Assembly: GCF_039645565.1 (NCBI RefSeq)
Contig: NZ_CP147914.1
Span: 645,573-709,572 of the forward strand
DNA: 64,000 bases
From: Sulfurimonas sp. HSL1-2
Lineage (GTDB): Bacteria; Campylobacterota; Campylobacteria; Campylobacterales; Sulfurimonadaceae
Direction: 5' to 3'
Under the pieces are notes generated by a model. The model did no database searches, was not told the origin of the DNA, and was given only the letters and a program-made list of their open reading frames with translations. The position numbers and the translations under genes are program-made. This document shows, piece by piece, positions 27,303 to 36,211 of the stretch (positions are counted from its first letter, which is position 1; every line of letters starts with the position of its first letter).

Positions 27303-28467
27303 GCAGGGCCTCGATCAGGAGCTGATGGGCCCGGGCGTTTGTGCGGGAACGCACCGGCGGCGTCGGGAGGTAGGCGGGGGCGTCGCCGAGGATCAGGTAG
27401 AGATGCTCGGGACGGGCATAGGGGCCCATGGAGAGGCGGAACATATAGCGGCCGTCATCGGTACGGTAGAGGCGTTCGAAATGCACGAACCCTTCGTCGA
27501 AGCGCAGCGTTGTCCCGTTGAGGGCCTCAAGGTGCGCCGGGTCGGGGGTGATGGCGTCGAAGGCGAAGGGGGCGATCGCTTCCAGCGGCCCGGACTCCTC
27601 CGTATTGTGCATCAGCACATCGTAGATGTTCTTCTCCATCCGGCGCCAGCGGTCCTCGTACTTGCTGCTGACCTCCAGTGCACGGTTCTTGTAGATCTCG
27701 ATATGGTTCTGGTTCAGGGCCATAAAGGTTTCGAAACTGTAGGCGAAGTAGTTGTCGCTGTCGGTACGCAGTTCCAGTTTCCCCTCCGGTTTCAGTACCC
27801 GGATGCTTTCGGCAATGAAGGCTTCCCCGATGACGCGCCGCTGGGGTTTCTTGTCCCAGGGGACCGGGAAATGGACGTAGATGCGCCCGGCGAGGTTGGA
27901 GGGGACGAGTTCCAGGAAGAGGCGGGCATCGTAGTCGAGCAGCAGGAGGTTGTCGAGCTGCTGGATATTGATCTGCTTGAGGACCTGTTCGATGGAGGGC
28001 TTGTGGATCTCGATCCCGATAAAAAGGATTTCCGGGTTCGCCTTGGCCTGGTGAAGGAGGTGGCGGCCGGAACCGAATCCCACCTCGATGCGGATTTCCC
28101 GGTCGGCGGGGAAGTCGCGTTCGAAGTCGTGGATGGTCCACAGCGCACTGTCGTTGCCCAGGTGCATGTTCGCTTCGCCGCTGTCGACGTTCGACGCCAG
28201 GACGTCCAGCCCCGCCACACCGGCATAGGCCTGAAGGGCGCGTTTGACGAAGTGGGTCGCCGAAGGGCGCGTGATCTTGTCCGCTTTGAGCAGGGTCTTG
28301 TCCGGCAGGCGTTTGAGCAGGAGGAAGAACGCCTTCTCCCCGACGGAAGCGGCGATCAGGGTCTCATCGTCGTGGAGGGTATTGTCCGCCATGTAGTGGA
28401 ACGTAACCCCGTCCGCGGTCGCGGGGAAGGCCGGGGCCTTGAACGAAGCGATATGGAGGTGGGGCAT
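27295..28467 (-). CDS. trmB: tRNA (guanine-N7-)-methyltransferase TrmB, two-domain form
   Basis: At 390 residues this TrmB is longer than the usual 210-240. An N-terminal domain of about 110 residues precedes the SAM-dependent core, and a C-terminal extension of about 80 residues follows it. The core has EVGFGSGRHLLHQA (motif I), FIGIEIHKPS and YVHFPVPWDKKPQRRVI, the TrmB-specific Asp/Pro region. The enzyme methylates G46 of tRNA. The extended form is characteristic of Campylobacterota, which supports the taxonomic call. It lies upstream of ftsE with an eight-base overlap. Confidence 0.93.
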   Translation of the reverse strand: MPHLHIASFKAPAFPATADGVTFHYMADNTLHDDETLIAASVGEKAFFLLLKRLPDKTLLKADKITRPSATHFVKRALQAYAGVAGLDVLASNVDSGEANMHLGNDSALWTIHDFERDFPADREIRIEVGFGSGRHLLHQAKANPEILFIGIEIHKPSIEQVLKQINIQQLDNLLLLDYDARLFLELVPSNLAGRIYVHFPVPWDKKPQRRVIGEAFIAESIRVLKPEGKLELRTDSDNYFAYSFETFMALNQNHIEIYKNRALEVSSKYEDRWRRMEKNIYDVLMHNTEESGPLEAIAPFAFDAITPDPAHLEALNGTTLRFDEGFVHFERLYRTDDGRYMFRLSMGPYARPEHLYLILGDAPAYLPTPPVRSRTNARAHQLLIEALHG

Positions 28468-28471
28468 CGGG

Positions 28472-29725
28472 TTACTGGTCCTCCAGAACGATGGTTTTGG
28501 AAGCGGAAGGTTCCGACTTGAGCCCGTTGGCGTCGACGGCGATCACCTTGTAGCTGTACTCCAGCCCCGGGGTGACGTTGACATCGGTGAAGCTGTCGGT
28601 TTTGATGTCGCGGATGACGCTCTCTTTGCTGTCGAACCAGCCGCTTCGGGTCGTCTTGAGGAGTTCGAAACCGACGGTACGGGCATCTTTTGCCGTCCAG
28701 CGTACCACCACCGCTTTGTTGCGCAGGGCGAGGCCGGTCAGCTCCGGCACGGCGGGAGCAGCCATCGTCGTGCCTTCGGCAGGTTCGCTCGGCAGGCTCT
28801 CCAGTTCATCCTTGTCGACGGCTGCGACCTTGTAGAAGTAGTCGGCCCCGTTTTCTTCGACCTTGTCCGTGAAAACGGTTCTGTCGACTTTGGCGCGGTA
28901 GCTGTAGTAGCCGTCCTCGCGTTCGGCGCGGTAGACCTTGTAGTAGACGATCCCCTTGTCCGGGGAGGGCTGCCACTGCAGGGCGATCGCATGGATCGCA
29001 CCCCGGCCGGCGGAGAGCTGCGTCGGCGGCAGCGGGAGGGGTTTGGTCGCGACGGTCACGACGGCGGAAGGGGCGCTCTTCTCGCCGCTGAAAGTGCGGG
29101 CGATGATACGGTAGCGGTAGACGCTGTTGTCATCGAGATCGTGGTCGATATACTCGGCATTGAGGCGGCCGTCGATGCGCGCGATCCAGTGGAAGGATTT
29201 CTCTTCCGGATCGAGGCGTTCGATCTCGTAGCCGTCGACGCGCAGGTCCGGGTGGGGGCGCCAGAGCAGTTTGGAACTGCGGGCCAGCTCTTTGGTCGCC
29301 GTGAAGTAGCTGACCGGTTCCGGGAGGCTCAGTGTTTTGGCGCTGAGGGTGTTGTCGGGCATGGACTCGCGCCCTTTGGCGTCGACGGTCGTAAAGCGGT
29401 AGCGGTAGGTCGTGGAGGGGCGGAGGCCCGTGTCGACATAGTGCGTGCGGAGGGTGTCATCGACCGCGGCAATGCGGTAGAGTTTGCTGTCCCCGCCGCC
29501 CGGGGTGTCGCGGTAGATGCGTACGCCCTTCACCCGCGGGTCCGTGACCGGCTTCCATTCGAAAGCGATGGCGGCGGTGTCGCTGAGGTAGCCGTTGATG
29601 CCGACCTGCGGCAGGGTTTTGTCGATAGCGACAGGTTCGGCAGGGGCCGGGCCTCCGACACAGCCGCTAATCAGCAGTGTCAGTGTCGAAAAGAGTGCCG
29701 ATGCGATCAGGGGCGAGCGTCTCAT
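28472..29725 (-). CDS. Lipoprotein with four fibronectin type III domains
   Basis: The 417-residue protein begins with a lipoprotein signal, LLISGC, with Cys at about residue 22 as the lipid attachment point. Four consecutive FN3 repeats follow (about residues 35-125, 130-225, 230-320 and 325-415), each ending with a YRYRFTTVDAKG-like strand such as YFYKVAAVDKDE or YSYKVIAVDANG. Such lipoproteins are common on Campylobacterota cell surfaces and probably serve adhesion or envelope scaffolding. Its start overlaps the end of rluD by 59 bases, unusually long, and it ends four bases before trmB. Confidence 0.88.
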   Translation of the reverse strand: MRRSPLIASALFSTLTLLISGCVGGPAPAEPVAIDKTLPQVGINGYLSDTAAIAFEWKPVTDPRVKGVRIYRDTPGGGDSKLYRIAAVDDTLRTHYVDTGLRPSTTYRYRFTTVDAKGRESMPDNTLSAKTLSLPEPVSYFTATKELARSSKLLWRPHPDLRVDGYEIERLDPEEKSFHWIARIDGRLNAEYIDHDLDDNSVYRYRIIARTFSGEKSAPSAVVTVATKPLPLPPTQLSAGRGAIHAIALQWQPSPDKGIVYYKVYRAEREDGYYSYRAKVDRTVFTDKVEENGADYFYKVAAVDKDELESLPSEPAEGTTMAAPAVPELTGLALRNKAVVVRWTAKDARTVGFELLKTTRSGWFDSKESVIRDIKTDSFTDVNVTPGLEYSYKVIAVDANGLKSEPSASKTIVLEDQ

Positions 29726-30647
29726 CCAGTGTCTCCGTAGCGAAATGCGACTGCAGCCGTTCTTCGAGCGCCGCGGGAAGCGGGGCCGTAAAACGCATCA
29801 CCTCCCCCGTCCGGGGATGGGTGAAGTAGAGCGTGTAGGCGTGCAGCAGAATACGCTGGATTTTATCGGGATTGCTCTTAATGCCGTATAAATGGTCGCC
29901 GAGGATGTGGCGGCTGAAACTCTCCAGGTGGACGCGGATCTGGTGGGTGCGCCCGGTAAAGAGCTTACAGGCGATCAGCTCCTCCTTCTCATCCGTGGAG
30001 AGGAGCAGCTTCTTGAAGAGGGTCTGCGCGCTCTTGCCGTGCGGAACGACGGCCATCTTGAGACGGTTGTGGGGGCTTCGCCCGATCGGCTTGTCGACGA
30101 GGGTGAGATCCTCTTTGAGCGGCGGGGTGACGACGGCGAGGTAGTAGCGTCCCATGCTCTTGTCCTGGAGCTGTTTGGAGAGGGCGTCGTGGGCCTCGTT
30201 CGTTTTGGCGACGATCATGACGCCGCTGGTACCTTTGTCGAGGCGGTGGACGATGCCGTGGCGCTCCTCACCGCTCAGTGTCGAGAGACGGATGTCGTGG
30301 TGCTTGAGCCAGTCGACGAGGGTCGGCTCCTTGACGCTGGGGGCGGGGTGGACGGTAAGGCCGCTGGGTTTGTCGATGATGAGCAGGTCGTCGTCTTCAT
30401 AGAGGATGGGGACGTCGAAATCGATAGGCTGCGCTTCTTCCGGTTCCATCTGCGGCAGGGTAACCGTGACTTTTTCGCCGGGCTTGAGTTTCACCCCCGG
30501 TTTGGCCGCCGCCTTGGCTTCGACGGCGACGAGACCGTTCTTGATGAGGTGGGCGATCTGGTTGCGGGGTTCGTTCATCGCCTGCCCCAGAAAGGTGTCG
30601 AGGCGTTCGCCTCCGGCGGCTTCGAAAGTCAGGACAGTTGGCTGCAT
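29667..30647 (-). CDS. rluD: RluD-family 23S rRNA pseudouridine synthase
   Basis: An S4 RNA-binding domain (about residues 10-70, LDTFLGQAMNEPRNQIAHLI) precedes the pseudouridine synthase domain, whose catalytic motif HRLDKGTSGVMIVAK contains the active Asp. Later segments RTHQIRVHLES and LLHAYTLYFTHP are family signatures. The ATG at 30647 is chosen: AAAGG lies just upstream and the start at 30680 would add residues that are not conserved in this family. The product is 326 residues. RluD-type enzymes modify helix 69 or related sites of 23S rRNA; which site is modified here is not readable. Confidence 0.92.
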   Translation of the reverse strand: MQPTVLTFEAAGGERLDTFLGQAMNEPRNQIAHLIKNGLVAVEAKAAAKPGVKLKPGEKVTVTLPQMEPEEAQPIDFDVPILYEDDDLLIIDKPSGLTVHPAPSVKEPTLVDWLKHHDIRLSTLSGEERHGIVHRLDKGTSGVMIVAKTNEAHDALSKQLQDKSMGRYYLAVVTPPLKEDLTLVDKPIGRSPHNRLKMAVVPHGKSAQTLFKKLLLSTDEKEELIACKLFTGRTHQIRVHLESFSRHILGDHLYGIKSNPDKIQRILLHAYTLYFTHPRTGEVMRFTAPLPAALEERLQSHFATETLDETLAPDRIGTLFDTDTAD

Positions 30648-30773
30648 GGGAACCTTTGTTATAATTTTGGCACTGGGCATTAAGCGCTGTGGCTAAAAGC
30701 GGGAGGAAGACCCCTGCCGCTCTTTTATCTGCAAGGCTTGGCGCTGAACGCTTTACGCTTGAGAGGACGTGCC

Positions 30774-31883
30774 TTGCGCAGAATAGATAGACGCATTTTA
30801 GCACACTTCGATTTTGTCATCCCGGCACTGATTGTGCCCCTTGTGCTGGTATCGGGGTGGCTGATCGGGGAGATCCACCCCCTGCTGGCGCACAAACATC
30901 TCGTCTACGTCGGCGTGGGGGCGGTCGTCTTCACCTTTTTCTTTTTCCTACCCGTGCGGCGGCTGAGCTGGATGATCCCGATCTTCTACTGGTTCAACAT
31001 CGGGCTGCTGCTCGCCGTCGAGTTCTTCGGCCATGCGCGCCTGGGGGCAAAACGCTGGATCGAGCTTCCTTTCGTCCATTTCACCATGCAGCCCTCCGAG
31101 CTGATGAAACCGGCGTTCATCCTGATGCTGGCCTACCTCGTCTCGCGCAACCCGCCCCCTTACGGCGGGTACGGTTGGGCCTCGTTTACCAAGCTCTCGT
31201 TTTTCATCCTGCTTCCCTTTTTCTTGATCGCCAAAGAGCCGGACCTGGGGACGGCCACCGTCCTGCTGCTGCTGGGGGTGGGGGTGCTTTTCCTTGTCGG
31301 GGTGCGCTGGAAGATCTGGCTGACGCTGGCGGTGGGGTTCATCGTCTCGATGCCGCTCATCTACACCCAGCTGCACGACTACCAGAAGAAGCGGATCACG
31401 GACTTTATGAGCGAGAAACCGAGCTACCACGTGCAGCAGTCCATCATCGCCATCGGTTCGGGCGGTGTCGTCGGCAAGGCAAAAGAGGAGGCGACGCAGA
31501 CCCAGATGAAGTTCCTTCCCATCGCGTCGAGTGACTTCATCTTCGCCTACGTCGTGGAGCGTTTCGGGTTTATCGGGGCGGTGATGCTGATCGGGCTGTA
31601 CGCTCTCATCATTATCCATCTGCTCGGCATCAGCCTCTATACCCACGACCCCTACATCAAGGTCGTCAGCGCATCGGTCTCGCTTCTGATCTTCGTCTAC
31701 ATGGGCGTCAATATCGCGATGACAATAGGCCTTGCCCCGGTCGTCGGCGTCCCGCTGCCGATGTTCAGTTACGGCGGCAGCAGCTACGTCAATTTCATGA
31801 TCCTCTTCGGGATCCTCGAAAACCTGATGGCCTTCCGCTTCCTCGAACTCTATCACCGCCGGGGCAAAAAAAGCTTCGTCTAA
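30774..31883 (+). CDS. rodA: RodA/FtsW-type peptidoglycan polymerase
   Basis: A SEDS-family protein of about 369 residues with roughly ten membrane helices. Family segments are GAKRWIELPFVHFTMQPSELMKPA, shortened here as AKRWIELPF...QPSELMKPAF, AKEPDLGTATVLL (catalytic Asp region) and PLPMFSYGGSS near the end. The family polymerises lipid II during cell elongation (RodA) or division (FtsW); the short N-terminus and absence of a division cluster favour RodA. The TTG start at 30774 is inferred from GAGAGGA six bases upstream; a TTG at 30738 is further upstream in frame. The tRNA gene follows 41 bases later. Confidence 0.92.
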   Translation: MRRIDRRILAHFDFVIPALIVPLVLVSGWLIGEIHPLLAHKHLVYVGVGAVVFTFFFFLPVRRLSWMIPIFYWFNIGLLLAVEFFGHARLGAKRWIELPFVHFTMQPSELMKPAFILMLAYLVSRNPPPYGGYGWASFTKLSFFILLPFFLIAKEPDLGTATVLLLLGVGVLFLVGVRWKIWLTLAVGFIVSMPLIYTQLHDYQKKRITDFMSEKPSYHVQQSIIAIGSGGVVGKAKEEATQTQMKFLPIASSDFIFAYVVERFGFIGAVMLIGLYALIIIHLLGISLYTHDPYIKVVSASVSLLIFVYMGVNIAMTIGLAPVVGVPLPMFSYGGSSYVNFMILFGILENLMAFRFLELYHRRGKKSFV

Positions 31884-31895
31884 AGGGCGCGAAAG

Positions 31896-31901
31896 TATAA
31901 T
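31896..31901 (+). promoter_or_regulatory. -10 box upstream of tRNA gene
   Basis: A perfect TATAAT just after the rodA stop codon, 23 bases before the first base of the tRNA, suggests the tRNA has its own promoter. No -35 box was found. Confidence 0.5.
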
Positions 31902-31924
31902 TCGCTCCTTCCGATAGAGGATGT

Positions 31925-32001
31925 GGGTCTTTAGCTCAGTTGGTTAGAGCCCCCCGCTCATAACGGGGTGGTCCAGGGTTCGAGTCCCTGAGGACCCACC
32001 A
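31925..32001 (+). tRNA. tRNA with anticodon CAU (Met or Ile2)
   Basis: A 77-base cloverleaf with all stems intact: acceptor GGGTCTT/AGGACCC (one G-T pair), D arm GCTC...GAGC, anticodon stem CCCCG/CGGGG around the loop CTCATAA, T arm CAGGG/CCCTG with TTCGAGT, discriminator A and an encoded CCA end. The anticodon is CAU. The TTTAGCTCAGTTGGTTAGAG D region and CTCATAA loop resemble the minor isoleucine tRNA that TilS converts to lysidine, and also elongator methionine tRNA; the isotype cannot be settled by eye. It is not an initiator tRNA: the anticodon stem lacks the three G-C pairs in initiator order. Confidence 0.95.
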
Positions 32002-32053
32002 CCTGTTTTCGATAGACTTCCCTTTTTCTCAACACGCATTATTTATCAGAACG

Positions 32054-32620
32054 TCACTGTGCTTCCAACAGGTTTTCAATGGCGCTTTCAAGCGCTTTGG
32101 GTTTGGTCGAAGGTGCAAAGCGTTCGACGACGTTGCCGCTGCGGTCGACGAGAAACTTCGTAAAGTTCCATTTGATCGCCTCGCTGCCCAGCACGCCCGG
32201 CTGTGCCTTTTTGAGAAAACGGTAGAGCGGGTGGGCATCATCGCCGTTGACGTCGATCTTGGCGAACATCGGGAAAGTAACGCCGAAATTGCTCCGGCAG
32301 AAGGTCATGATCTCCTTTTCGGTCCCTGGCTCCTGGGAACCGAACTGGTTGCAGGGGAAACCGAGGACGACGAGGCCCCTGGACTTGTACTTTTCATAGA
32401 GCGCTTCGAGCCCTTCGTACTGCGGGGTATAGCCGCAGCGGCTCGCGACGTTGACGATAAGCATCACCTCGCCGCGGTAGGGGGCCAACGTCGCTGGCGT
32501 GCCGTCAATACGTTTCACGTCGATCGCGTAAATGTCTGTCATCGTGTTCTCCTTGGCGCAGTTCTGGAGTGAGAGCGTTAAAAGTGCCGTCAGCACTATT
32601 GTAAAGGTGCGTCGCGTCAT
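32054..32620 (-). CDS. Glutathione peroxidase family protein (exported or lipoprotein)
   Basis: From ATG 32620 (GGAGA upstream) the product is 188 residues. The N-terminus TFTIVLTALLTLSLQNC is hydrophobic and looks like an export signal; the Cys following LSLQN is a weak lipobox. The catalytic core has NVASRCGYTPQYEG with the peroxidatic cysteine (not selenocysteine), LGFPCNQFGSQEPG with the conserved Gln, and IKWNFTKFLVD with the Trp and Asn of the tetrad. Such enzymes reduce peroxides, in bacteria usually with thioredoxin rather than glutathione. The frame extends upstream to 32689 but without a signal-compatible start. Confidence 0.88.
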   Translation of the reverse strand: MTRRTFTIVLTALLTLSLQNCAKENTMTDIYAIDVKRIDGTPATLAPYRGEVMLIVNVASRCGYTPQYEGLEALYEKYKSRGLVVLGFPCNQFGSQEPGTEKEIMTFCRSNFGVTFPMFAKIDVNGDDAHPLYRFLKKAQPGVLGSEAIKWNFTKFLVDRSGNVVERFAPSTKPKALESAIENLLEAQ

Positions 32621-32800
32621 CGTCTGTCTCCGTTCGTCGGTCTGAAACCACATTGTAACACTCCTCCTGCCTCGCGGAGCAAACCACATGAAAACTCGGC
32701 GGAAAACGCAGGGTGTGGGCCGCGGTCGAATCTTTTGCCGCTGCCGCGGAAATGGGCGAAAAATAGGCGCCCTTTTCCCGAAGTTGAACCGAGAACAGTA

Positions 32801-32806
32801 TATAAT
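32801..32806 (+). promoter_or_regulatory. -10 box of the transglutaminase/ATP-grasp plus-strand operon
   Basis: The sequence AGTATATAATG carries a perfect TATAAT, 33 bases before the ATG at 32840, leaving a 5' UTR of about 27 bases with AAGGA as ribosome site. No -35 consensus at the right spacing; this may be activator-dependent or typical of the phylum. Confidence 0.5.
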
Positions 32807-32839
32807 GCAGCGATATTCCTAAGATGCACAAGGAAAACC

Positions 32840-35800
32840 ATGGCGCTCAAAGTCGTAATCTCCCACAAAACCCATTATCAGTATGACCGTTACGTGTCGC
32901 TCTCGCCGCACACCATCCGATTACGTCCCGCACCGCACAGCCGCACCCCGATCGAGGCCTACTCCCTCAAGATCAAACCGGACAACCACTTCCTCAACTG
33001 GCAGCAGGACCCGTTCGGCAACTACCTTGCCCGCGTCGTTTTCCCGGAAAAAACGAAAGAGATGAGCATCGACGTCGAGATCATTGCCGACCTGATCACC
33101 ATCAACCCTTTCGACTTCTTCGTCGACGAATATGCGAAGAATTTCCCGTTCAAGTACAAAGCGGGGCTGAAAAAAGAGCTACTGCCTTATCTCGAGATCA
33201 CGGACAAGGGCAAGAAACTCAAAGCGTTCATGGATTCGCTCGACCTGAAAACGGAACGCTCCATCATCGACTTCCTGGTCTACCTCAATACCGAGATCCA
33301 CAAGTACCTCGACTATACGATCCGTCTTGATCCCGGCGTACAGACCTGCGAAGTGACCCTGGGCAACAAGCTGGGGAGCTGCCGCGACTACGCCTGGCTC
33401 TTCGTGCAGGTGCTGCGCCACCTGGGTCTCGCGGCGCGCTTTGTTTCGGGCTACCTCGTCCAGCTCACCGCCGACGTCAAATCCCTTGACGGTCCGAGCG
33501 GTCCCGAAGCGGACTTTACGGACCTGCACGCCTGGACGGAGGTTTTCGTCCCGGGTGCGGGATGGATCGGCCTCGATGCGACCAGCGGCCTTTTTGCCGG
33601 GGAGGGGCATATCCCCCTGGCGTGTACGCCCCATTACGACAGCGCCCACGCCATCGACGGTGCGACGGACAAGTGCGAAACGGAGTTCGATTACTCCAAC
33701 ACCGTCACGCGGATCTTCGAATCGCCGCGGGTGACCAAACCGTACCGCGACGAGCAGTGGGAAGCAATCTACAACCTCGGGTTCGAGGTCGACAGGGAGC
33801 TCGAAGCCAATGACGTGCGCCTCTCGATGGGGGGCGAGCCGACGTTTGTCTCCATCGACGACATGGAGTCCGAGCAGTGGAACACGGAGGCCGACGGCGA
33901 GCATAAGCGCGAACGCGCGGACGTCCTCGCCCACCGGCTGCTGGGCTCGTTCGGCAAGGGCGGGATGCTGCACTACGCCCAGGGGAAATGGTACCCGGGC
34001 GAACCGCTGCCGCGCTGGCAGAAATCGGTCATCTGGCGCAAAGACGGCAAACCGATCTGGCGCAACCCGAACCTTTTTGCGGACATGAACGCGACCTACA
34101 GCTACACGACAGAGGATGCAAAGCGCTTCCTGGAGCTGCTCTCCCTGACCCTCGGCGTCAGCGACAAAAACATCATTGAAGCGTATGAAGATCCTGTCTA
34201 TTACGTCATCAAGGAGTCCGAACTTCCCATCGACGTCGACCCGACGAAGTTCGACCTGGATGACCCGCTCGAACGCCGCACCCTGGCGCAGCTGCTGCAG
34301 CAGGGGCTGGCCAACCCGGTCGGCTTCGTGCTGCCGCTGGGCTACGGCCAGACCCGTTGGATCACCTCGGCCTGGGAATTCCGCCGCGGCAACCTTTATC
34401 TGAGCGCCGGGAACTCGCCGCTGGGCCTGCGGATGCCGCTGGATTCGCTGATGGAAAAACCGCATGTGGAGCTGGCGCAGAACTTCGAGCCCGACCTTTT
34501 TGCACAGGCCCCGGCGCTGGGCGATTACCTCGACGATGCCCGGGCACGCTGCGAAGCGGTGACGCCGGAGACGACGGAGGCGAACCGCTACAACGCCTTT
34601 GTCCGCACCGCGATCAGTACGGAAGTGCGCGACGGAAAGCTCTATATCTTCCTGCCGCCGCTCAACCATACCGAGGCCTTCCTGGACCTCATGGCCTCCA
34701 TCGAAGCGGTCGCGGCGAAGCTCAATGTCAAAGTCGTTCTCGAAGGGTACGAACCGGCCCACGACAACCGCATCGAGCGCATCAAAGTCACCCCGGACCC
34801 GGGCGTCATCGAAGTCAATATCCACCCGGCGAAGAACTGGAGCGAACTGACCGAAACGATGCTGGGGCTTTACGAGGATGCACGCCAGTCGCGGCTGGGG
34901 ACAGAGAAGTTCATGGTCGACGGCAAGCACACGGGAACGGGCGGGGGGAACCACGTCACGATCGGGGCGATGACGCCGCATGACAGCCCGCTGCTGCGCC
35001 GCCCGGAACTGCTGCGCAGCCTCATCACCTTCTGGCAGCACCACCCGTCGCTCTCCTACCTCTTCTCCGGCGCCTTCATCGGGCCGACGTCCCAGGCGCC
35101 GCGTGTCGACGAGGGGCGGGCGGAGAACCTCTATGAGCTGGAGATCGCCTTTGCCCAGATCCCCGAAAACGGGGAGGTGCCGTACTGGCTTACCGACCGG
35201 CTCTTCCGCCATATGCTGACCGACATTACCGGCAACACCCACCGCTCCGAGTTCTGTATCGACAAGCTCTACTCGCCCGATTCGAGCACCGGACGCCTGG
35301 GGATCCTGGAGCTGCGCGGCTTCGACATGCCGCCGCATTCGCAGATGGCCCTGATGCAGATGCTGCTGGTGCGCACGCTGGTCTCGCTCTTCTGGCGCAA
35401 GCCCTACCGCCACAAGCTGGTCCGCTGGGGAACGCAGCTGCATGACAAGTTCCTGCTGGAACACTACGTCAAAGAGGATATCGCCGATATCGTCCGTTTC
35501 CTGAACGCCGAGGGTTACCCCTTCGAGCTGGACTGGTTCGACCCCTTCTTCGAGTTCCGCTTCCCGCTCTACGGCATGGCGACGGTGGAGAACGTCCACC
35601 TCGAACTCCGCGCGGCCATCGAGCCGTGGCACGTCCTGGGCGAGGAGAGCGGTTCGCAAGGGACGTCGCGCTACGTCGATTCGTCGCTTGAACGCGTCCA
35701 GGTGAAGGTGAACAACTTCGTCCCCGAACGCTACGTGCTCACCTGTAACGGGGTTGCGGTGCCGCTCAGCCCGACGGGCATCGAGGGCGAGTTCGTCGCC

Positions 35801-36211
35801 GGGGTCAAGTACAAGGCGTGGCAGCCGTGGTCGGCCCTGCATCCGACGATCGGGGTCGATACCCCGCTCACCTTCGACGTCGTCGACCGCTGGAACCAGC
35901 GCTCCACCGGCGGGATGACCTACTACGTCTCCCACCCCGGCGGCCGCAGCTACGACACCTTCCCGGTCAACAGCTACGAGGCGGAGTCGCGCCGTATCAA
36001 CCGTTTCTGGGGCTTCAACCATACGCAGGGAAGCGTCGAAGAGGTACCGACCCATGTCGTCGAACAGGCACTCCCTTCCAACGACGGGGAGACGACGCGC
36101 AAGGTGGCCGAGAAGCATGCCGGCGACAAGATCTTTGTCTTCCAGGAGCTGCCGCGCAGTGCTGAGTACCCGCATACGCTTGACCTCAGACGGAAGTGGA
36201 CCAGGGTGTAA
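32840..36211 (+). CDS. Transglutaminase-like plus DUF2126 (amidoligase-like) protein
   Basis: A 1123-residue cytoplasmic protein. Residues 1-100 are a bacterial transglutaminase N domain (SHKTHYQYDRYVSLSPHTIRL). Residues 150-270 are the papain-like core with Cys in GSCRDYAWLFV, His in DLHAWTEVFV and Asp in GLDATSG. Residues 330-1110 are DUF2126: MGGEPTFVSIDD, DPGVIEVNIHP, TGGGNHVTIGAM and GILELRGFDMP. Those Glu- and His-containing strands resemble glutamine-synthetase/GCS-type carboxylate-amine ligases, so one protein may both cut and form amide bonds; that reading is inference. The ATG at 32840 has AGGA five bases upstream. It ends one base before the next gene starts, so the two are co-translated. 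Confidence 0.9.
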   Translation: MALKVVISHKTHYQYDRYVSLSPHTIRLRPAPHSRTPIEAYSLKIKPDNHFLNWQQDPFGNYLARVVFPEKTKEMSIDVEIIADLITINPFDFFVDEYAKNFPFKYKAGLKKELLPYLEITDKGKKLKAFMDSLDLKTERSIIDFLVYLNTEIHKYLDYTIRLDPGVQTCEVTLGNKLGSCRDYAWLFVQVLRHLGLAARFVSGYLVQLTADVKSLDGPSGPEADFTDLHAWTEVFVPGAGWIGLDATSGLFAGEGHIPLACTPHYDSAHAIDGATDKCETEFDYSNTVTRIFESPRVTKPYRDEQWEAIYNLGFEVDRELEANDVRLSMGGEPTFVSIDDMESEQWNTEADGEHKRERADVLAHRLLGSFGKGGMLHYAQGKWYPGEPLPRWQKSVIWRKDGKPIWRNPNLFADMNATYSYTTEDAKRFLELLSLTLGVSDKNIIEAYEDPVYYVIKESELPIDVDPTKFDLDDPLERRTLAQLLQQGLANPVGFVLPLGYGQTRWITSAWEFRRGNLYLSAGNSPLGLRMPLDSLMEKPHVELAQNFEPDLFAQAPALGDYLDDARARCEAVTPETTEANRYNAFVRTAISTEVRDGKLYIFLPPLNHTEAFLDLMASIEAVAAKLNVKVVLEGYEPAHDNRIERIKVTPDPGVIEVNIHPAKNWSELTETMLGLYEDARQSRLGTEKFMVDGKHTGTGGGNHVTIGAMTPHDSPLLRRPELLRSLITFWQHHPSLSYLFSGAFIGPTSQAPRVDEGRAENLYELEIAFAQIPENGEVPYWLTDRLFRHMLTDITGNTHRSEFCIDKLYSPDSSTGRLGILELRGFDMPPHSQMALMQMLLVRTLVSLFWRKPYRHKLVRWGTQLHDKFLLEHYVKEDIADIVRFLNAEGYPFELDWFDPFFEFRFPLYGMATVENVHLELRAAIEPWHVLGEESGSQGTSRYVDSSLERVQVKVNNFVPERYVLTCNGVAVPLSPTGIEGEFVAGVKYKAWQPWSALHPTIGVDTPLTFDVVDRWNQRSTGGMTYYVSHPGGRSYDTFPVNSYEAESRRINRFWGFNHTQGSVEEVPTHVVEQALPSNDGETTRKVAEKHAGDKIFVFQELPRSAEYPHTLDLRRKWTRV

